A DNA stretch of 64,000 bases from Brumicola pallidula DSM 14239 = ACAM 615 (GTDB taxonomy: Bacteria; Pseudomonadota; Gammaproteobacteria; Enterobacterales; Alteromonadaceae). Of this stretch, positions 56,401 to 64,000 are shown piece after piece; position 1 is the first letter of the stretch, and each line of letters opens with the position of its first letter. The stretch spans positions 613,758-677,757 of the forward strand of contig NZ_KE386814.1 of the NCBI RefSeq assembly GCF_000428905.1. Reading direction: 5' to 3'. The position numbers were made by a program, and so were the translations under genes. The notes under the pieces are model-generated. The model saw only the letters and a program-made list of their open reading frames with translations, searched no databases and was not told the origin of the DNA.

Positions 56401-56951
56401 CCGATGGCAGGTTAGCGGACTTAACGCCAACCAATCGTGACCACTTCATCAGCACCGTCGGATTGGTCATTGGCGTGCGTGTTATGACCAATAAAAAGGG
56501 GCGCCGATGGGGTATTGTGACATTAGATGACAAGTCTGCCAGAATGGACGTGCGGTTTTACCCAGAAACGTATGAACAATTTGAATCTGTGCTAGTTTCT
56601 GATAATTTATTGTGGGTAAAAGGACAGGTCAGCTTTGATGATTTTAACGGCGGCAATACAATAAACGCAAAAGATGTGTTAACTATTGTTCAAGCGCGTT
56701 CTAAATACGTTAAGCAATTAAAAATAAGTATTCCAGAAAAGTTGTGTACTTTGTCAACAGTCGCTAAAGTACAGGGCATATTGCAAGTATATAAAAATGG
56801 TACTTGCCCACTGCATCTTCATGTACAACATGAAGATGCAGAAGTAACGATTGCTTCAGGCGCCCAATGGTGCGTAGAGCCAGAAGAACAATTATTAGCT
56901 GAGTTGCGTCACATATTAGGCGCAGAGCAAGTTAACTTAGAATTTAACTAA
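53487..56951 (+). CDS. dnaE: DNA polymerase III alpha subunit
   Basis: 1154 residues (E. coli 1160). Replicative polymerase: N-terminal PHP domain ([18 protein letters not shown]), palm motif [13 protein letters not shown] with the catalytic Asps, fingers/tau-binding region and C-terminal OB fold. GTG start directly after rnhB. Confidence 0.98.
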   Translation: MSANFVHLRVHSDYSMQDGLNKVKPILAKTKSMNMPAIAITDLMNMCGLVKFYSAAFSIGVKPIIGCDIWLLSSHFPDEITRLTLIAKNIQGYKNITEIISRAYRQGHVQHKVVVRQEWLAEYAEGVIVLSGALAGDLGIALTKNNPEIANNISAFFRQHFRDHFYIELMRTGRDGEEDYIHRAVEWATQNDFPVVATNEVCFIEPEGYEPHEVRVCISEGYTLDDKRRPKKHSAQQYLRSAEEMTALFKDIPSAIHNSVEIAKRCNAELTLGEYFLPQFPTGDMSTEDFLVKVSEEGLERRLSKIFTDEVERQEKRAEYDERLQRELKVINQMGFPGYFLIVMEFIQWSKDNNIPVGPGRGSGAGSLVAYALDITDLDPLEFELLFERFLNPERVSMPDFDIDFCMDRRDEVIDHVAEIYGRDAVSQIITFGTMAAKAVIRDVGRVLGHPYGFVDRISKMIPADPGMTLEKAFAVEPRLPELYDQDEDVKELIDTARILEGVTRNAGKHAGGVVISPTTITDFSPLYCDDMGANPVTQFDKNDVETAGLVKFDFLGLRTLTIIQWATDMIREVHGVDVDITQIPLEDPKCFKVLQKAQTTAVFQLESRGMKDLINRLKPDCFEDIIALVALFRPGPLQSGMVDNFIDRKHGREAISYPDAEYQHECLREILEPTYGIILYQEQVMQIAQVMSGYSLGGADLLRRAMGKKNAEEMAKQRESFEQGAADNNIDAELSIKIFDLVEKFAGYGFNKSHSAAYALVSYQTLWLKTHYPAEFMSAVMSADMDNTDKIVTLVDECGHMNLDILPPDLNAGEYKFTVNADGQIVYGIGAIKGVGEGAVEAIIEAREQQGKFKDLFDFCAKVDAKRVSKRVLEKLVLSGAMDNLGPHRAALMATIKDALSAASQHAKAELAGQADLFGVQIESDEDITNAFAKVPEWSEKVWLDGEKETLGLYLTGHPINQYLKEIKQYTDGRLADLTPTNRDHFISTVGLVIGVRVMTNKKGRRWGIVTLDDKSARMDVRFYPETYEQFESVLVSDNLLWVKGQVSFDDFNGGNTINAKDVLTIVQARSKYVKQLKISIPEKLCTLSTVAKVQGILQVYKNGTCPLHLHVQHEDAEVTIASGAQWCVEPEEQLLAELRHILGAEQVNLEFN

Positions 56952-56994
56952 AAACCTAGTATTAACTCGGTTTTACAAAGTGTTAGGATTAATC

Positions 56995-57951
56995 ATGAGT
57001 GGACATTTTTTGGATTTCGAGCAGCCTATTGCTGAGTTAGAAGCCAAAATTCGAGAACTGCGTATCGTCAATCAAGGCGGCGAGTTCGACGTAAGTATAG
57101 AAGAAGCGATTGGCAAGCTGAAAGAAAAATGCACTGAACAAACGAAAAAGGTTTTTTCAAATCTAGGGGCGTGGCAAATTACGCAAATTGCCCGACACCC
57201 TATGCGTCCTTATACTCAGGACTATATTAACAATATGCTGACTGATTTCGATGAATTAGCGGGTGATCGTGCTTATGCAGACGACAAAGCTATTATTGGC
57301 GGATTGGCAAAGCTAGATGGTACTCCTGTGATGGTTATTGGCCATCAGAAGGGGCGTGATACGCAAGAAAAAATCAGACGTAATTTTGGTATGCCTAAAC
57401 CCGAAGGGTATCGCAAAGCGCTACGTTTGATGAATATGGCAGAAAGATTTAAGCTACCTATTCTTACCTTCATTGATACACCTGGCGCTTACCCCGGCGT
57501 TGGTGCAGAAGAGCGCAACCAAAGTGAAGCGATAGCAATGAATTTAAAGGTTATGGCTGAGCTTGCCGTTCCTATTATTTGTACGGTGATTGGCGAAGGT
57601 GGTTCGGGCGGTGCCTTAGCTATTGGTGTTGGCGATAGAGTGAACATGCTTCAATATAGTACCTATTCGGTTATTTCGCCGGAGGGTTGTGCGTCAATAT
57701 TGTGGAAGAGTGCCGCAAAAGCGTCTACTGCAGCCGAAGCTATGGGTGTTACTGCGCCGCAAATTAAAGCACTAGGCCTTATTAACAGTATTGTAGAAGA
57801 GCCACTAGGTGCAGCACATAGAGATTACAGTGGTATGGCGGCTAATTTGAAGGCGGTGTTAAAGCAACAGCTTGCACAACTGCAAACGTTACCAACAGAG
57901 ACCTTGCTGGAAGAGCGTTACGAACGCCTAATGTCGTTTGGCTATTGTTAG
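56995..57951 (+). CDS. accA: Acetyl-CoA carboxylase carboxyltransferase subunit alpha
   Basis: 318 residues from the ATG at 56995 (E. coli 319), with AGGAT upstream. Makes malonyl-CoA together with AccD. Motifs: [49 protein letters not shown]. Follows dnaE as in many gammaproteobacteria. Confidence 0.98.
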   Translation: MSGHFLDFEQPIAELEAKIRELRIVNQGGEFDVSIEEAIGKLKEKCTEQTKKVFSNLGAWQITQIARHPMRPYTQDYINNMLTDFDELAGDRAYADDKAIIGGLAKLDGTPVMVIGHQKGRDTQEKIRRNFGMPKPEGYRKALRLMNMAERFKLPILTFIDTPGAYPGVGAEERNQSEAIAMNLKVMAELAVPIICTVIGEGGSGGALAIGVGDRVNMLQYSTYSVISPEGCASILWKSAAKASTAAEAMGVTAPQIKALGLINSIVEEPLGAAHRDYSGMAANLKAVLKQQLAQLQTLPTETLLEERYERLMSFGYC

Positions 57952-57973
57952 TCACATCAACAAAACCCTTATG

Positions 57974-58038
57974 GAAAGCACTTATAAAAAGCGCTAATAG
58001 AAAGCGCTAATAGAAAGCACTGATAGAAAGCACTTATA
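57974..58038. repeat. 13-bp tandem repeat between accA and tilS
   Basis: Five head-to-tail units of 13 bp resembling GAAAGCGCTAATA (variants GAAAGCACTTATA and GAAAGCACTGATA), filling much of the short gap before tilS. It could be transcribed with accA-tilS. Confidence 0.85.
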
Positions 58039-58105
58039 AAAAACCATCGATAGCTGGCTAGGAGTTTATTATCTTAGCCAACGGCTTAAAACTAATGGAA
58101 TTGGT

Positions 58106-59407
58106 ATGTCAGCGAACCCACAGCTCGTAACAAGCATTCAGAGTTGTGTTCCACCTCAATGTAAGTCGCTGACCATTGCATTGAGTGGCGGTGTTGACTC
58201 CGTCGTTATGTTGCATGCTTGCCTAACCCTGCGAGCGCAAACCAAACTTCCTTTTAGCGTCAATGCTATTCATATTCATCACGGACTAAGTCCAAATGCC
58301 GATAGTTGGTTGGCATTTTGTCGGCAGCTTTGCGCGCAATTTGAAGTTTCATGGCAATGCAAAATTCTATTTCAATATCACAAAGTGAGCGTTCAGCCAG
58401 AGCCTCGGCAAAGTCTCGAAGCATTAGCTAGAAATGCGAGGTATGCAGCATTAGACAAATTAGCGCCGCCAGATTCGCTGATTTTACTGGCACAACATGA
58501 AGATGACCAAGCCGAAACAGTTTTACTGCAGCTAAAACGTGGAGCGGGGCCAAAAGGGCTGAGTGGCATGGCGTCACGTTTTACAAAAACAAGCTCAGTC
58601 GAATATGCGCGACCTTGGATAAATGCAGGTGTTTCTAAGCAAGACATCCTAACTTACGCTCAACAGCATCAGTTAACATGGGTTGAAGATGAGTCGAACC
58701 AAGACACCTCCTTTGATAGAAATTTTTTGCGCAACAATGTCATGCCAATATTAAAAGAAAAGTGGCCGCAAATTAACAAAACTATTATTAGAAGTGCATT
58801 GCTATGTGCGTCTCAAAATAAATTAATTGAAACATTGGCGAGGGAAGCGCTGAATAAAATTGAAAATGAAGAAGCGGCACTGTCACTATCAGGATTATGC
58901 CCCTTGCCAGACGCATTGCTTAGCGAAGTTATTAGGCTTTGGAGCACTCAGCAGATTGGGTTGACTGTTTCAGTAGCTCAATTAAATGAAATCCAAAAAT
59001 TAAGAACGGCGAAAGTGGACCAGGTAGGTTACGTTCAAGTGAGAAATTGGCAATGCCGCAGCTTCAATCAGTATTTGTATTGGGTCGCGCTGTCAGACAT
59101 TGCAGATGTCCCCTTGGTTGCGCACAGGGTCAATATTGAGTTAGACACAAAGCTTGAATATCTTAACGTCACCTATGGCGATTTGCATCGAAAAGTGCGT
59201 CTTTTTGCCAACCGACCGACTAAAACAATTAAAGCGTGGATGAAAGAGTGGAAAGTTAAGCCGTGGCGACGCATGGCAATGCCTATTGTTTGCCTCAATG
59301 AGCACATTATTGCCGTGCAATTAGGCCCTAAATTAATGTTTAGTGCGCAATTTCAAACCGAATACCAGAGCACTGACACAATATATAAACTTATTCAGAA
59401 AATGTAA
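58106..59407 (+). CDS. tilS: tRNA(Ile)-lysidine synthase TilS
   Basis: 433 residues (E. coli 432). Modifies C34 of tRNA-Ile(CAU) with lysine. ATP-pyrophosphatase motif SGGVDS at residues 27-32, the HHGLSPNADSW block and the C-terminal TilS domain (KVRLFANRPTKTIKAWMKE) are present. Downstream of accA as in E. coli order. Confidence 0.96.
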   Translation: MSANPQLVTSIQSCVPPQCKSLTIALSGGVDSVVMLHACLTLRAQTKLPFSVNAIHIHHGLSPNADSWLAFCRQLCAQFEVSWQCKILFQYHKVSVQPEPRQSLEALARNARYAALDKLAPPDSLILLAQHEDDQAETVLLQLKRGAGPKGLSGMASRFTKTSSVEYARPWINAGVSKQDILTYAQQHQLTWVEDESNQDTSFDRNFLRNNVMPILKEKWPQINKTIIRSALLCASQNKLIETLAREALNKIENEEAALSLSGLCPLPDALLSEVIRLWSTQQIGLTVSVAQLNEIQKLRTAKVDQVGYVQVRNWQCRSFNQYLYWVALSDIADVPLVAHRVNIELDTKLEYLNVTYGDLHRKVRLFANRPTKTIKAWMKEWKVKPWRRMAMPIVCLNEHIIAVQLGPKLMFSAQFQTEYQSTDTIYKLIQKM

Positions 59408-59478
59408 TACCATGGCAAAATGTTGCCCTTTGCCTGTCACTATCATTAATGTTGTTTCAATAAACCTCGAAGGTTCAA

Positions 59479-60426
59479 TTAGGCTGCTTTAAATAGGTTT
59501 TTACCAGAGTGTTTGGCTTGATATAACGCCATATCGGCGCGCTTGAACAAGGTCTCTTGTGTATCAATATCATGAAACGTTGTTGCGCCAACACTTGTAG
59601 ATACCTTATATTGTGTAAACAGAGGGTGCTCTGCAATGGTCTTTTGAATCCGCCTCGCAACGCGCTCATTGGCGGCTTGATCACTGTCCACAAGTAAACA
59701 GCAAAACTCATCTCCGCCAAATCTAAAAGCGTGATCAGATTCGCGTAATGAACGGGTCAATAAATTAGCGAATTCCACGAGTACTTCATCACCTTGCTGG
59801 TGACCATGACGGTCATTAACTTGCTTAAAATTATCTAAGTCCAGAACAAGCAAACCGAAAGTTTGCTTGGTACGCAAGCTGATACTCATTAATTTATGCA
59901 GTGAGTCATTAAAATGCGAACGGTTACATAAACCTGTCAGCATGTCTTTGGTTGCAAGCCGACGAATTCGATAGAACTCCAAAGCATGTTTTAATCCCAT
60001 GGCATAGATTGCGTGTATTTCAGATAATAATTTGCGCTGACGTGGCAACAAAACTCGAGAAAATACATAGGCCAATTGGGCATGCTGTGGAGCACCGAAA
60101 TGATGACCGTAGTCGAGTGAAATTTTCATACTACGAGCGTTTTTTACGACACAGCCAAAACACAGGCTTTTATCAGCGAAGCTTATTTTTATTGAGGTGC
60201 AGGGAAGCTTGACACTAAGCAACTGAAAATAAGTTTTTGCCAATTCTTCTAACTCAATAGTTTGTAGCATGCGCCTCATTATACTTGACGTTTCACTATT
60301 TGATAACATAGTGGTCATTCTCGTATGATCGTATTCAAATGCCTGAGCGAAACTAGGCTCAAGCACAGAAACATCCTTAGGTTCATTACCTTCATTTACT
60401 TCAAGGATATCCAACGTTAACTCCAA
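59479..60426 (-). CDS. Diguanylate cyclase (GGDEF) with intact inhibitory site
   Basis: 315 residues; the first ~150 form a sensor-like region with two Cys near CFGCVVKNARS and no membrane helix. The GGDEF domain has LTGLCNRSHFNDSL, DLDNFKQVNDRHGHQQGDE and FRFGGDEF (GGDEF 237-241). An RESD motif precedes it by five residues (228-231), so product inhibition by cyclic di-GMP is expected, unlike the cyclase at 9284. The start may be the TTG at residue 5 (60414), which has GGAG upstream. Convergent with tilS; ligand of the N-terminal part unknown. Confidence 0.88.
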   Translation of the reverse strand: MELTLDILEVNEGNEPKDVSVLEPSFAQAFEYDHTRMTTMLSNSETSSIMRRMLQTIELEELAKTYFQLLSVKLPCTSIKISFADKSLCFGCVVKNARSMKISLDYGHHFGAPQHAQLAYVFSRVLLPRQRKLLSEIHAIYAMGLKHALEFYRIRRLATKDMLTGLCNRSHFNDSLHKLMSISLRTKQTFGLLVLDLDNFKQVNDRHGHQQGDEVLVEFANLLTRSLRESDHAFRFGGDEFCCLLVDSDQAANERVARRIQKTIAEHPLFTQYKVSTSVGATTFHDIDTQETLFKRADMALYQAKHSGKNLFKAA

Positions 60427-60638
60427 ATAGATTTATCGTGATCTGTTTATCACTTATTTTATTTATGCGGCTTTATAACCAAAACTGTCGCTTTCTTGAC
60501 GCTTGGATTGATCTAAAAGTCTTGTAGAACACATTTAATGCTGTTAATACTTGCTTGTGCTATCTAATTGTACCGCTAGCTGTTAATTGATAAGCAATAC
60601 TTGTGCCTATTTTTTATTTTTCGAATTAGGAGAGTGTT

Positions 60639-62612
60639 TTGGACCAAGTTTTTATCAATATTATCGCCTTAATGGCATTGTCCGTTTTCTTGGTGTGGTG
60701 TTTTAAACGTGTTGGCTTACCTGCAATTCTTGCCTATCTGCTGGTGGGCGTGATGGCGGGCCCTGAAGTGCTGTCTCTTTATTCCGACCCAGATCAAATG
60801 CATTTTTTAGCCGAAGTTGGTATCGTATTCCTGCTATTTTCATTGGGGCTTGAGTTTTCACTGCCCAAGTTAATTGCCATGCGTAATTTGGTGTTTGGTG
60901 TTGGCGCGGGGCAAATGCTATTAACCACAGCGTTGTTTGCCGGTATCGCCTTATTACTAGATCAATCGATCAGTACTTCAATTATTATTGGCGGTATGGT
61001 TGCGCTGTCGTCTACTGCCATCGTAATAAAACAAATTGATGATGCCGGTCGCCTTAATACACCGCGCTCACAAATGGCCGTGAGCATATTGCTGTTTCAA
61101 GACCTAGCTGTTGTGCCGTTTCTTATTGCAATACCGCTATTGGCCCCCGGCTCCGAGCAGAGTGTAGGCTTTGCATTGCTTATGGCATTGCTTAAAGGCG
61201 TTGTTGTTGTGGTGTTACTACTTTCTGTTGGGCGCTGGTTGCTGCCTCGAATTTTTAACGAAGTTGCGCGTACGAGAACTGACGAGCTATTTGTGCTAAC
61301 AACCATTCTTGTTGCATTGTTAGCAGCGTGGATTACTTACGCTTTTGGTTTATCCATGGCGCTAGGTGCTTTTTTAGCCGGCATGATGTTAAGTGAATCT
61401 CAATATCGACATCAGTTAGAGGCTGACATTCGCCCATTTCGGGATATCTTAATGGGATTGTTTTTCATCACTGTGGGCATGAAACTGGAGCTCAATGTGT
61501 TGTTCTTTGAGTTTCATTGGGTGATGTTAGGCTTGATTGTCATGGTGGTATTAAAAACCTTAGTGGTGGGCATCAGTGCGATTATTTTTAAGCAAAATAG
61601 GCAGGACGCTTGGGCCGCTGGCATGAAGCTAGCGCAATTGGGTGAGTTTAGTTTTGTTATCGCAGCGTTGGCTGTGCAGAATCAGGTGATAAGCTCACAA
61701 CAATCGTCAATGATAATAAGCATAGGCTTGTTGAGCATGGTGATCACGCCTTGGCTTATTAATGTCAGTGGTAAGTTTGCGCAATGGATAGCGCCAAACA
61801 AAAAGATTGAAGCAATAATAACCCAACCTAACCAAAGTGAGGCTAAAGATTTACGTAACCACGTACTTATTTTAGGCTTTGGTCGAGTAGGGCAATCCGT
61901 CGCGCGCATGCTCAAGTTAGAGGGGATTAAGTACGTAGCAATCGACTACGATCCTATTCGAGTGTATGAAAGTCGATCGGCGGGTCAGAATGTGATGTTT
62001 GGTGACGTATCACAACGCGACTTGCTAAAATCAGCCGGTATTGAAAATGCACAATTAGCACTCATTACTTTTGACCAACACGATAGAGCGCTCAAAGTAG
62101 TTAATGTTATTACTGCCTTAAAACCGGGTATGACCGTTGTTGTGCGCACCAGAAAAGATTTTCAGCCTGACGATTTCTATTCGGCAGGAGCTTCACAAGT
62201 GGTACCTGAAATACAAGAAGGCAGTTTGATGTTGGTTTCCCAAGTTCTACATTATGCTGGCGTACCGATGTCGCGCATATTGAAGCGTGTGCGCAATGAG
62301 CGCAAGAAAGGTTACCAACATATGCATGGCTTTTATCCGGGCGAAACAACTGAAATTAGCTACGGTACAAAAGACAAACTTGAATTTATGCATGCCGTTG
62401 TTTTAAGTGAAGGTGCTTTTGCGGTTAACAAAACAATTAACGAACTGGATATTGAGCGCCGCCGAGTAAAAGTCACGGGACTAAGGCGCAATAATATAGA
62501 AATAGAAGAACCTGATCCCGATACGCTTATCCTTGCTAACGATGTATTAGTTATTTCTGGCAAGCCCAGAAGAGTAGAACGGATAGAGAACTTTTTACTT
62601 TACGGAAATTAA
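60639..62612 (+). CDS. CPA2 family monovalent cation:proton antiporter, Kef type
   Basis: 657 residues. TTG start with AGGAGAG upstream. About twelve membrane helices (1-385) with the family segments FLLFSLGLEFSLPKL, ALSSTAIVIKQ and AGMKLAQLGEFSFVIAALAV. A cytosolic RCK/TrkA-N domain follows (HVLILGFGRVGQSVARML from about 408), then a TrkA-C domain (about 570-655). Likely a K+/H+ antiporter related to KefB/KefC; glutathione-adduct gating cannot be judged from sequence. Monocistronic. Confidence 0.9.
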   Translation: MDQVFINIIALMALSVFLVWCFKRVGLPAILAYLLVGVMAGPEVLSLYSDPDQMHFLAEVGIVFLLFSLGLEFSLPKLIAMRNLVFGVGAGQMLLTTALFAGIALLLDQSISTSIIIGGMVALSSTAIVIKQIDDAGRLNTPRSQMAVSILLFQDLAVVPFLIAIPLLAPGSEQSVGFALLMALLKGVVVVVLLLSVGRWLLPRIFNEVARTRTDELFVLTTILVALLAAWITYAFGLSMALGAFLAGMMLSESQYRHQLEADIRPFRDILMGLFFITVGMKLELNVLFFEFHWVMLGLIVMVVLKTLVVGISAIIFKQNRQDAWAAGMKLAQLGEFSFVIAALAVQNQVISSQQSSMIISIGLLSMVITPWLINVSGKFAQWIAPNKKIEAIITQPNQSEAKDLRNHVLILGFGRVGQSVARMLKLEGIKYVAIDYDPIRVYESRSAGQNVMFGDVSQRDLLKSAGIENAQLALITFDQHDRALKVVNVITALKPGMTVVVRTRKDFQPDDFYSAGASQVVPEIQEGSLMLVSQVLHYAGVPMSRILKRVRNERKKGYQHMHGFYPGETTEISYGTKDKLEFMHAVVLSEGAFAVNKTINELDIERRRVKVTGLRRNNIEIEEPDPDTLILANDVLVISGKPRRVERIENFLLYGN

Positions 62613-62674
62613 TCCAATAAAATAAATCAAATGCAGTAAAATACAGTCAATAAATAATTTTTAGGATAGTCGAA

Positions 62675-63676
62675 TTGGCCGTTCATTGGTTCCCAGGGCA
62701 CATGCACAAAGCCCTAAAAGAAATAAAAGAAGCACTTAGTCAGGTTGATATTCTGATTGAAGTACTTGATGCGCGCATTCCGTATTCAAGTGAAAACCCC
62801 GAAATAGCAAAGATTAGGGGTGATAAACCGTGTCTGAAAATTCTAAATAAAGCAGATTTAGCCGACCCAGAAATGACGGCTAAATGGCAAGCACATTTGG
62901 AGGCAGAACGGGGTGTTAAAACCTTCACGACATCCACTGATGACACCGCAAAAACGAAACAAATCATCGAGCTTATTCGTAAAACTTGCGCGCAAAAAGA
63001 CGCATCGGTAAAAACCATCAACGCGATGATTATGGGGATCCCCAATGTTGGTAAGTCGACCTTAATCAACATTCTAGCCGATCGAGTTATTGCAAAAACA
63101 GGCAATGAACCCGCAGTCACTAAAAATCAACAACGTATTAATTTAGGTAGCGGTATCGTTTTGTTCGATACCCCAGGCGTGTTGTGGCCAAAACTTGAAA
63201 ACCCTAACACAGGCTACCGATTAGCGGCCTCGGGGGCAGTCAAAGATACCGCAATGGAATATGATGATGTGGGCTTTTATGCGGCGGATTATTTAATTAA
63301 AGCTTATCCTGAAATGATGAAAGAACGCTTTAAAATTGATCAATTACCTGATACCGAGATAGAATTTTTAGAGCTTGCTGCAGCGAAGCGTGGAGCATTA
63401 AGGGCTGGTGGACGGGTTAACTTACATAAAATCTGTGAAGTGTTAATCAATGAATTACGCTCAGGAAAATTAGGTCGGATAACACTTGAAACGCCCGATA
63501 TGCTGATTGAAGAAAAGAAAGAAATGGCCGAAGTCGCGGCGAAAAAGATAAGTGATAAAGATAAGCGTAAACAGAAGTTCAAAGATGGCTCGTTAACGCC
63601 AGATAAAAAAGATAGAAAAGAAAAGCGTGAAGAAAAAAGAGCAGAGCAAAGTGCGCGAATGAAGAAGCGCACATAG
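62675..63676 (+). CDS. Circularly permuted GTPase, RbgA/YlqF family
   Basis: 333 residues with TTG start. The permuted motif order is clear: G4 NKAD (58-61), G1 GIPNVGKST (121-129), G3 DTPG (165-168), after the N-terminal HWFPGHMHKAL signature. RbgA helps late 50S ribosome assembly in Bacillus; the gammaproteobacterial role is less well known. A highly basic Lys/Arg/Glu-rich tail of about 50 residues (from ~285) may bind RNA. Confidence 0.9.
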   Translation: MAVHWFPGHMHKALKEIKEALSQVDILIEVLDARIPYSSENPEIAKIRGDKPCLKILNKADLADPEMTAKWQAHLEAERGVKTFTTSTDDTAKTKQIIELIRKTCAQKDASVKTINAMIMGIPNVGKSTLINILADRVIAKTGNEPAVTKNQQRINLGSGIVLFDTPGVLWPKLENPNTGYRLAASGAVKDTAMEYDDVGFYAADYLIKAYPEMMKERFKIDQLPDTEIEFLELAAAKRGALRAGGRVNLHKICEVLINELRSGKLGRITLETPDMLIEEKKEMAEVAAKKISDKDKRKQKFKDGSLTPDKKDRKEKREEKRAEQSARMKKRT

Positions 63677-63722
63677 CTATAGACTCGCTTAGGCGCTTTG
63701 CTCCTCTTGGTTTGTTGTAGTG

Positions 63723-64000
63723 TTAACTCAAAGTATGCGCCAGCACATATCCTAGCGCGCCTGTTATAGCCGCAACTTGTGCTTTAATGCAGACATCGGG
63801 TGTGGCATTCGGGCTGTCCGGATAGACTTCAGTTGTGCTGACATAGATAGCGTCCGTAAAACCACCGCATAAGAAAAGTAGCTTTTTATCGTAGTTTATG
63901 ACGCCCAATTGAAGCATGTTAGAACCAATTAACTTGCCACTATTGTCAGCTTCAGCTATATGTGTGACTTGTTTAACGGCATTAATAATCGCGGTTTGAA
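63723..64000 (-). CDS. Unidentified protein, N-terminal part outside window
   Basis: The frame is open to the right edge; the ATG at 63917 is internal and coding continues upstream. About 92 C-terminal residues are visible, including LIGSNMLQLGVINYDKKL and a C-terminal KAQVAAITGALGYVLAHTL. The end is somewhat hydrophobic. I do not recognise the family and make no functional claim. Convergent with the GTPase gene. Confidence 0.45.
   Translation of the reverse strand, partial: QTAIINAVKQVTHIAEADNSGKLIGSNMLQLGVINYDKKLLFLCGGFTDAIYVSTTEVYPDSPNATPDVCIKAQVAAITGALGYVLAHTLS

Noticed and set aside
1-64000. tRNA or rRNA genes
   Set aside because: I saw no cloverleaf or rRNA-like stretch on reading, although a dedicated search was not possible.

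Overview
The window looks like a piece of a marine gammaproteobacterial chromosome, most likely Alteromonadales (Alteromonadaceae; a Glaciecola/Paraglaciecola-type genome). This is inferred from gene order and family content, not from a search. The base composition is AT-leaning, TTG and GTG starts are frequent (sigma factor, FecR, map, skp, fabZ, queF, uppS, rbgA), and DUF3549, DUF3301 and DUF3192 proteins occur beside large TonB-dependent receptors.

Layout. (1) 1-6.6 kb is a loose, decaying region: the end of an S26 signal-peptidase-like gene, a lipoprotein, a membrane-anchored orphan, a broken ISAs1-family transposase, a secreted CehA/McbA-type PHP metallohydrolase and a RES-domain fragment. 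(2) 6.7-17 kb is core genome: NAD-type isocitrate dehydrogenase, a queF-diguanylate cyclase-ppnN operon, syd, a DUF3192 lipoprotein, a GNAT protein, a csrB-type regulatory RNA with an upstream GacA/UvrY box, DUF3549-DUF3301, and truC. (3) 17.1-32.5 kb is an island lying between truC and yqcA, which are neighbours in Escherichia coli. All its genes except a small monooxygenase-like gene run on the minus strand: ECF sigma factor, truncated FecR-like anti-sigma, then two tandem copies of [TonB-dependent receptor - SLC13/DASS transporter - SGNH-like hydrolase], then an M14 carboxypeptidase and a third SLC13/DASS transporter. The second SGNH copy has lost its catalytic serine half. (4) 32.9-39.4 kb holds yqcA, dapD-glnD-map and an Old Yellow Enzyme gene. 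(5) 39.5-59.4 kb is the conserved translation / envelope / lipid A cluster rpsB-tsf-pyrH-frr-uppS-cdsA-dxr-rseP-bamA-skp-fabZ-lpxA-lpxB-rnhB-dnaE-accA-tilS. lpxD, normally between skp and fabZ, is absent and a strong terminator sits in its place. (6) 59.5-64 kb has a GGDEF protein, a CPA2/Kef-type antiporter, an RbgA/YlqF-type GTPase and the start of an unidentified gene.

The most interesting region is the island. Outer-membrane receptors, sodium-coupled carboxylate transporters, exported hydrolases and an exported M14 carboxypeptidase suggest an uptake-and-processing route for an unknown carboxylated or peptide-like nutrient. Its control genes are unusual: the anti-sigma protein ends right after its membrane segment, its stop codon lies inside a 17-unit array of a 19-bp repeat, and both receptors share a two-box motif about 40 bp upstream of their starts. 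Short tandem repeats recur across the window and cover three stop codons in the island. Other points of note are the csrB RNA, the missing lpxD and a duplicated ribosome-binding site and start at pyrH.
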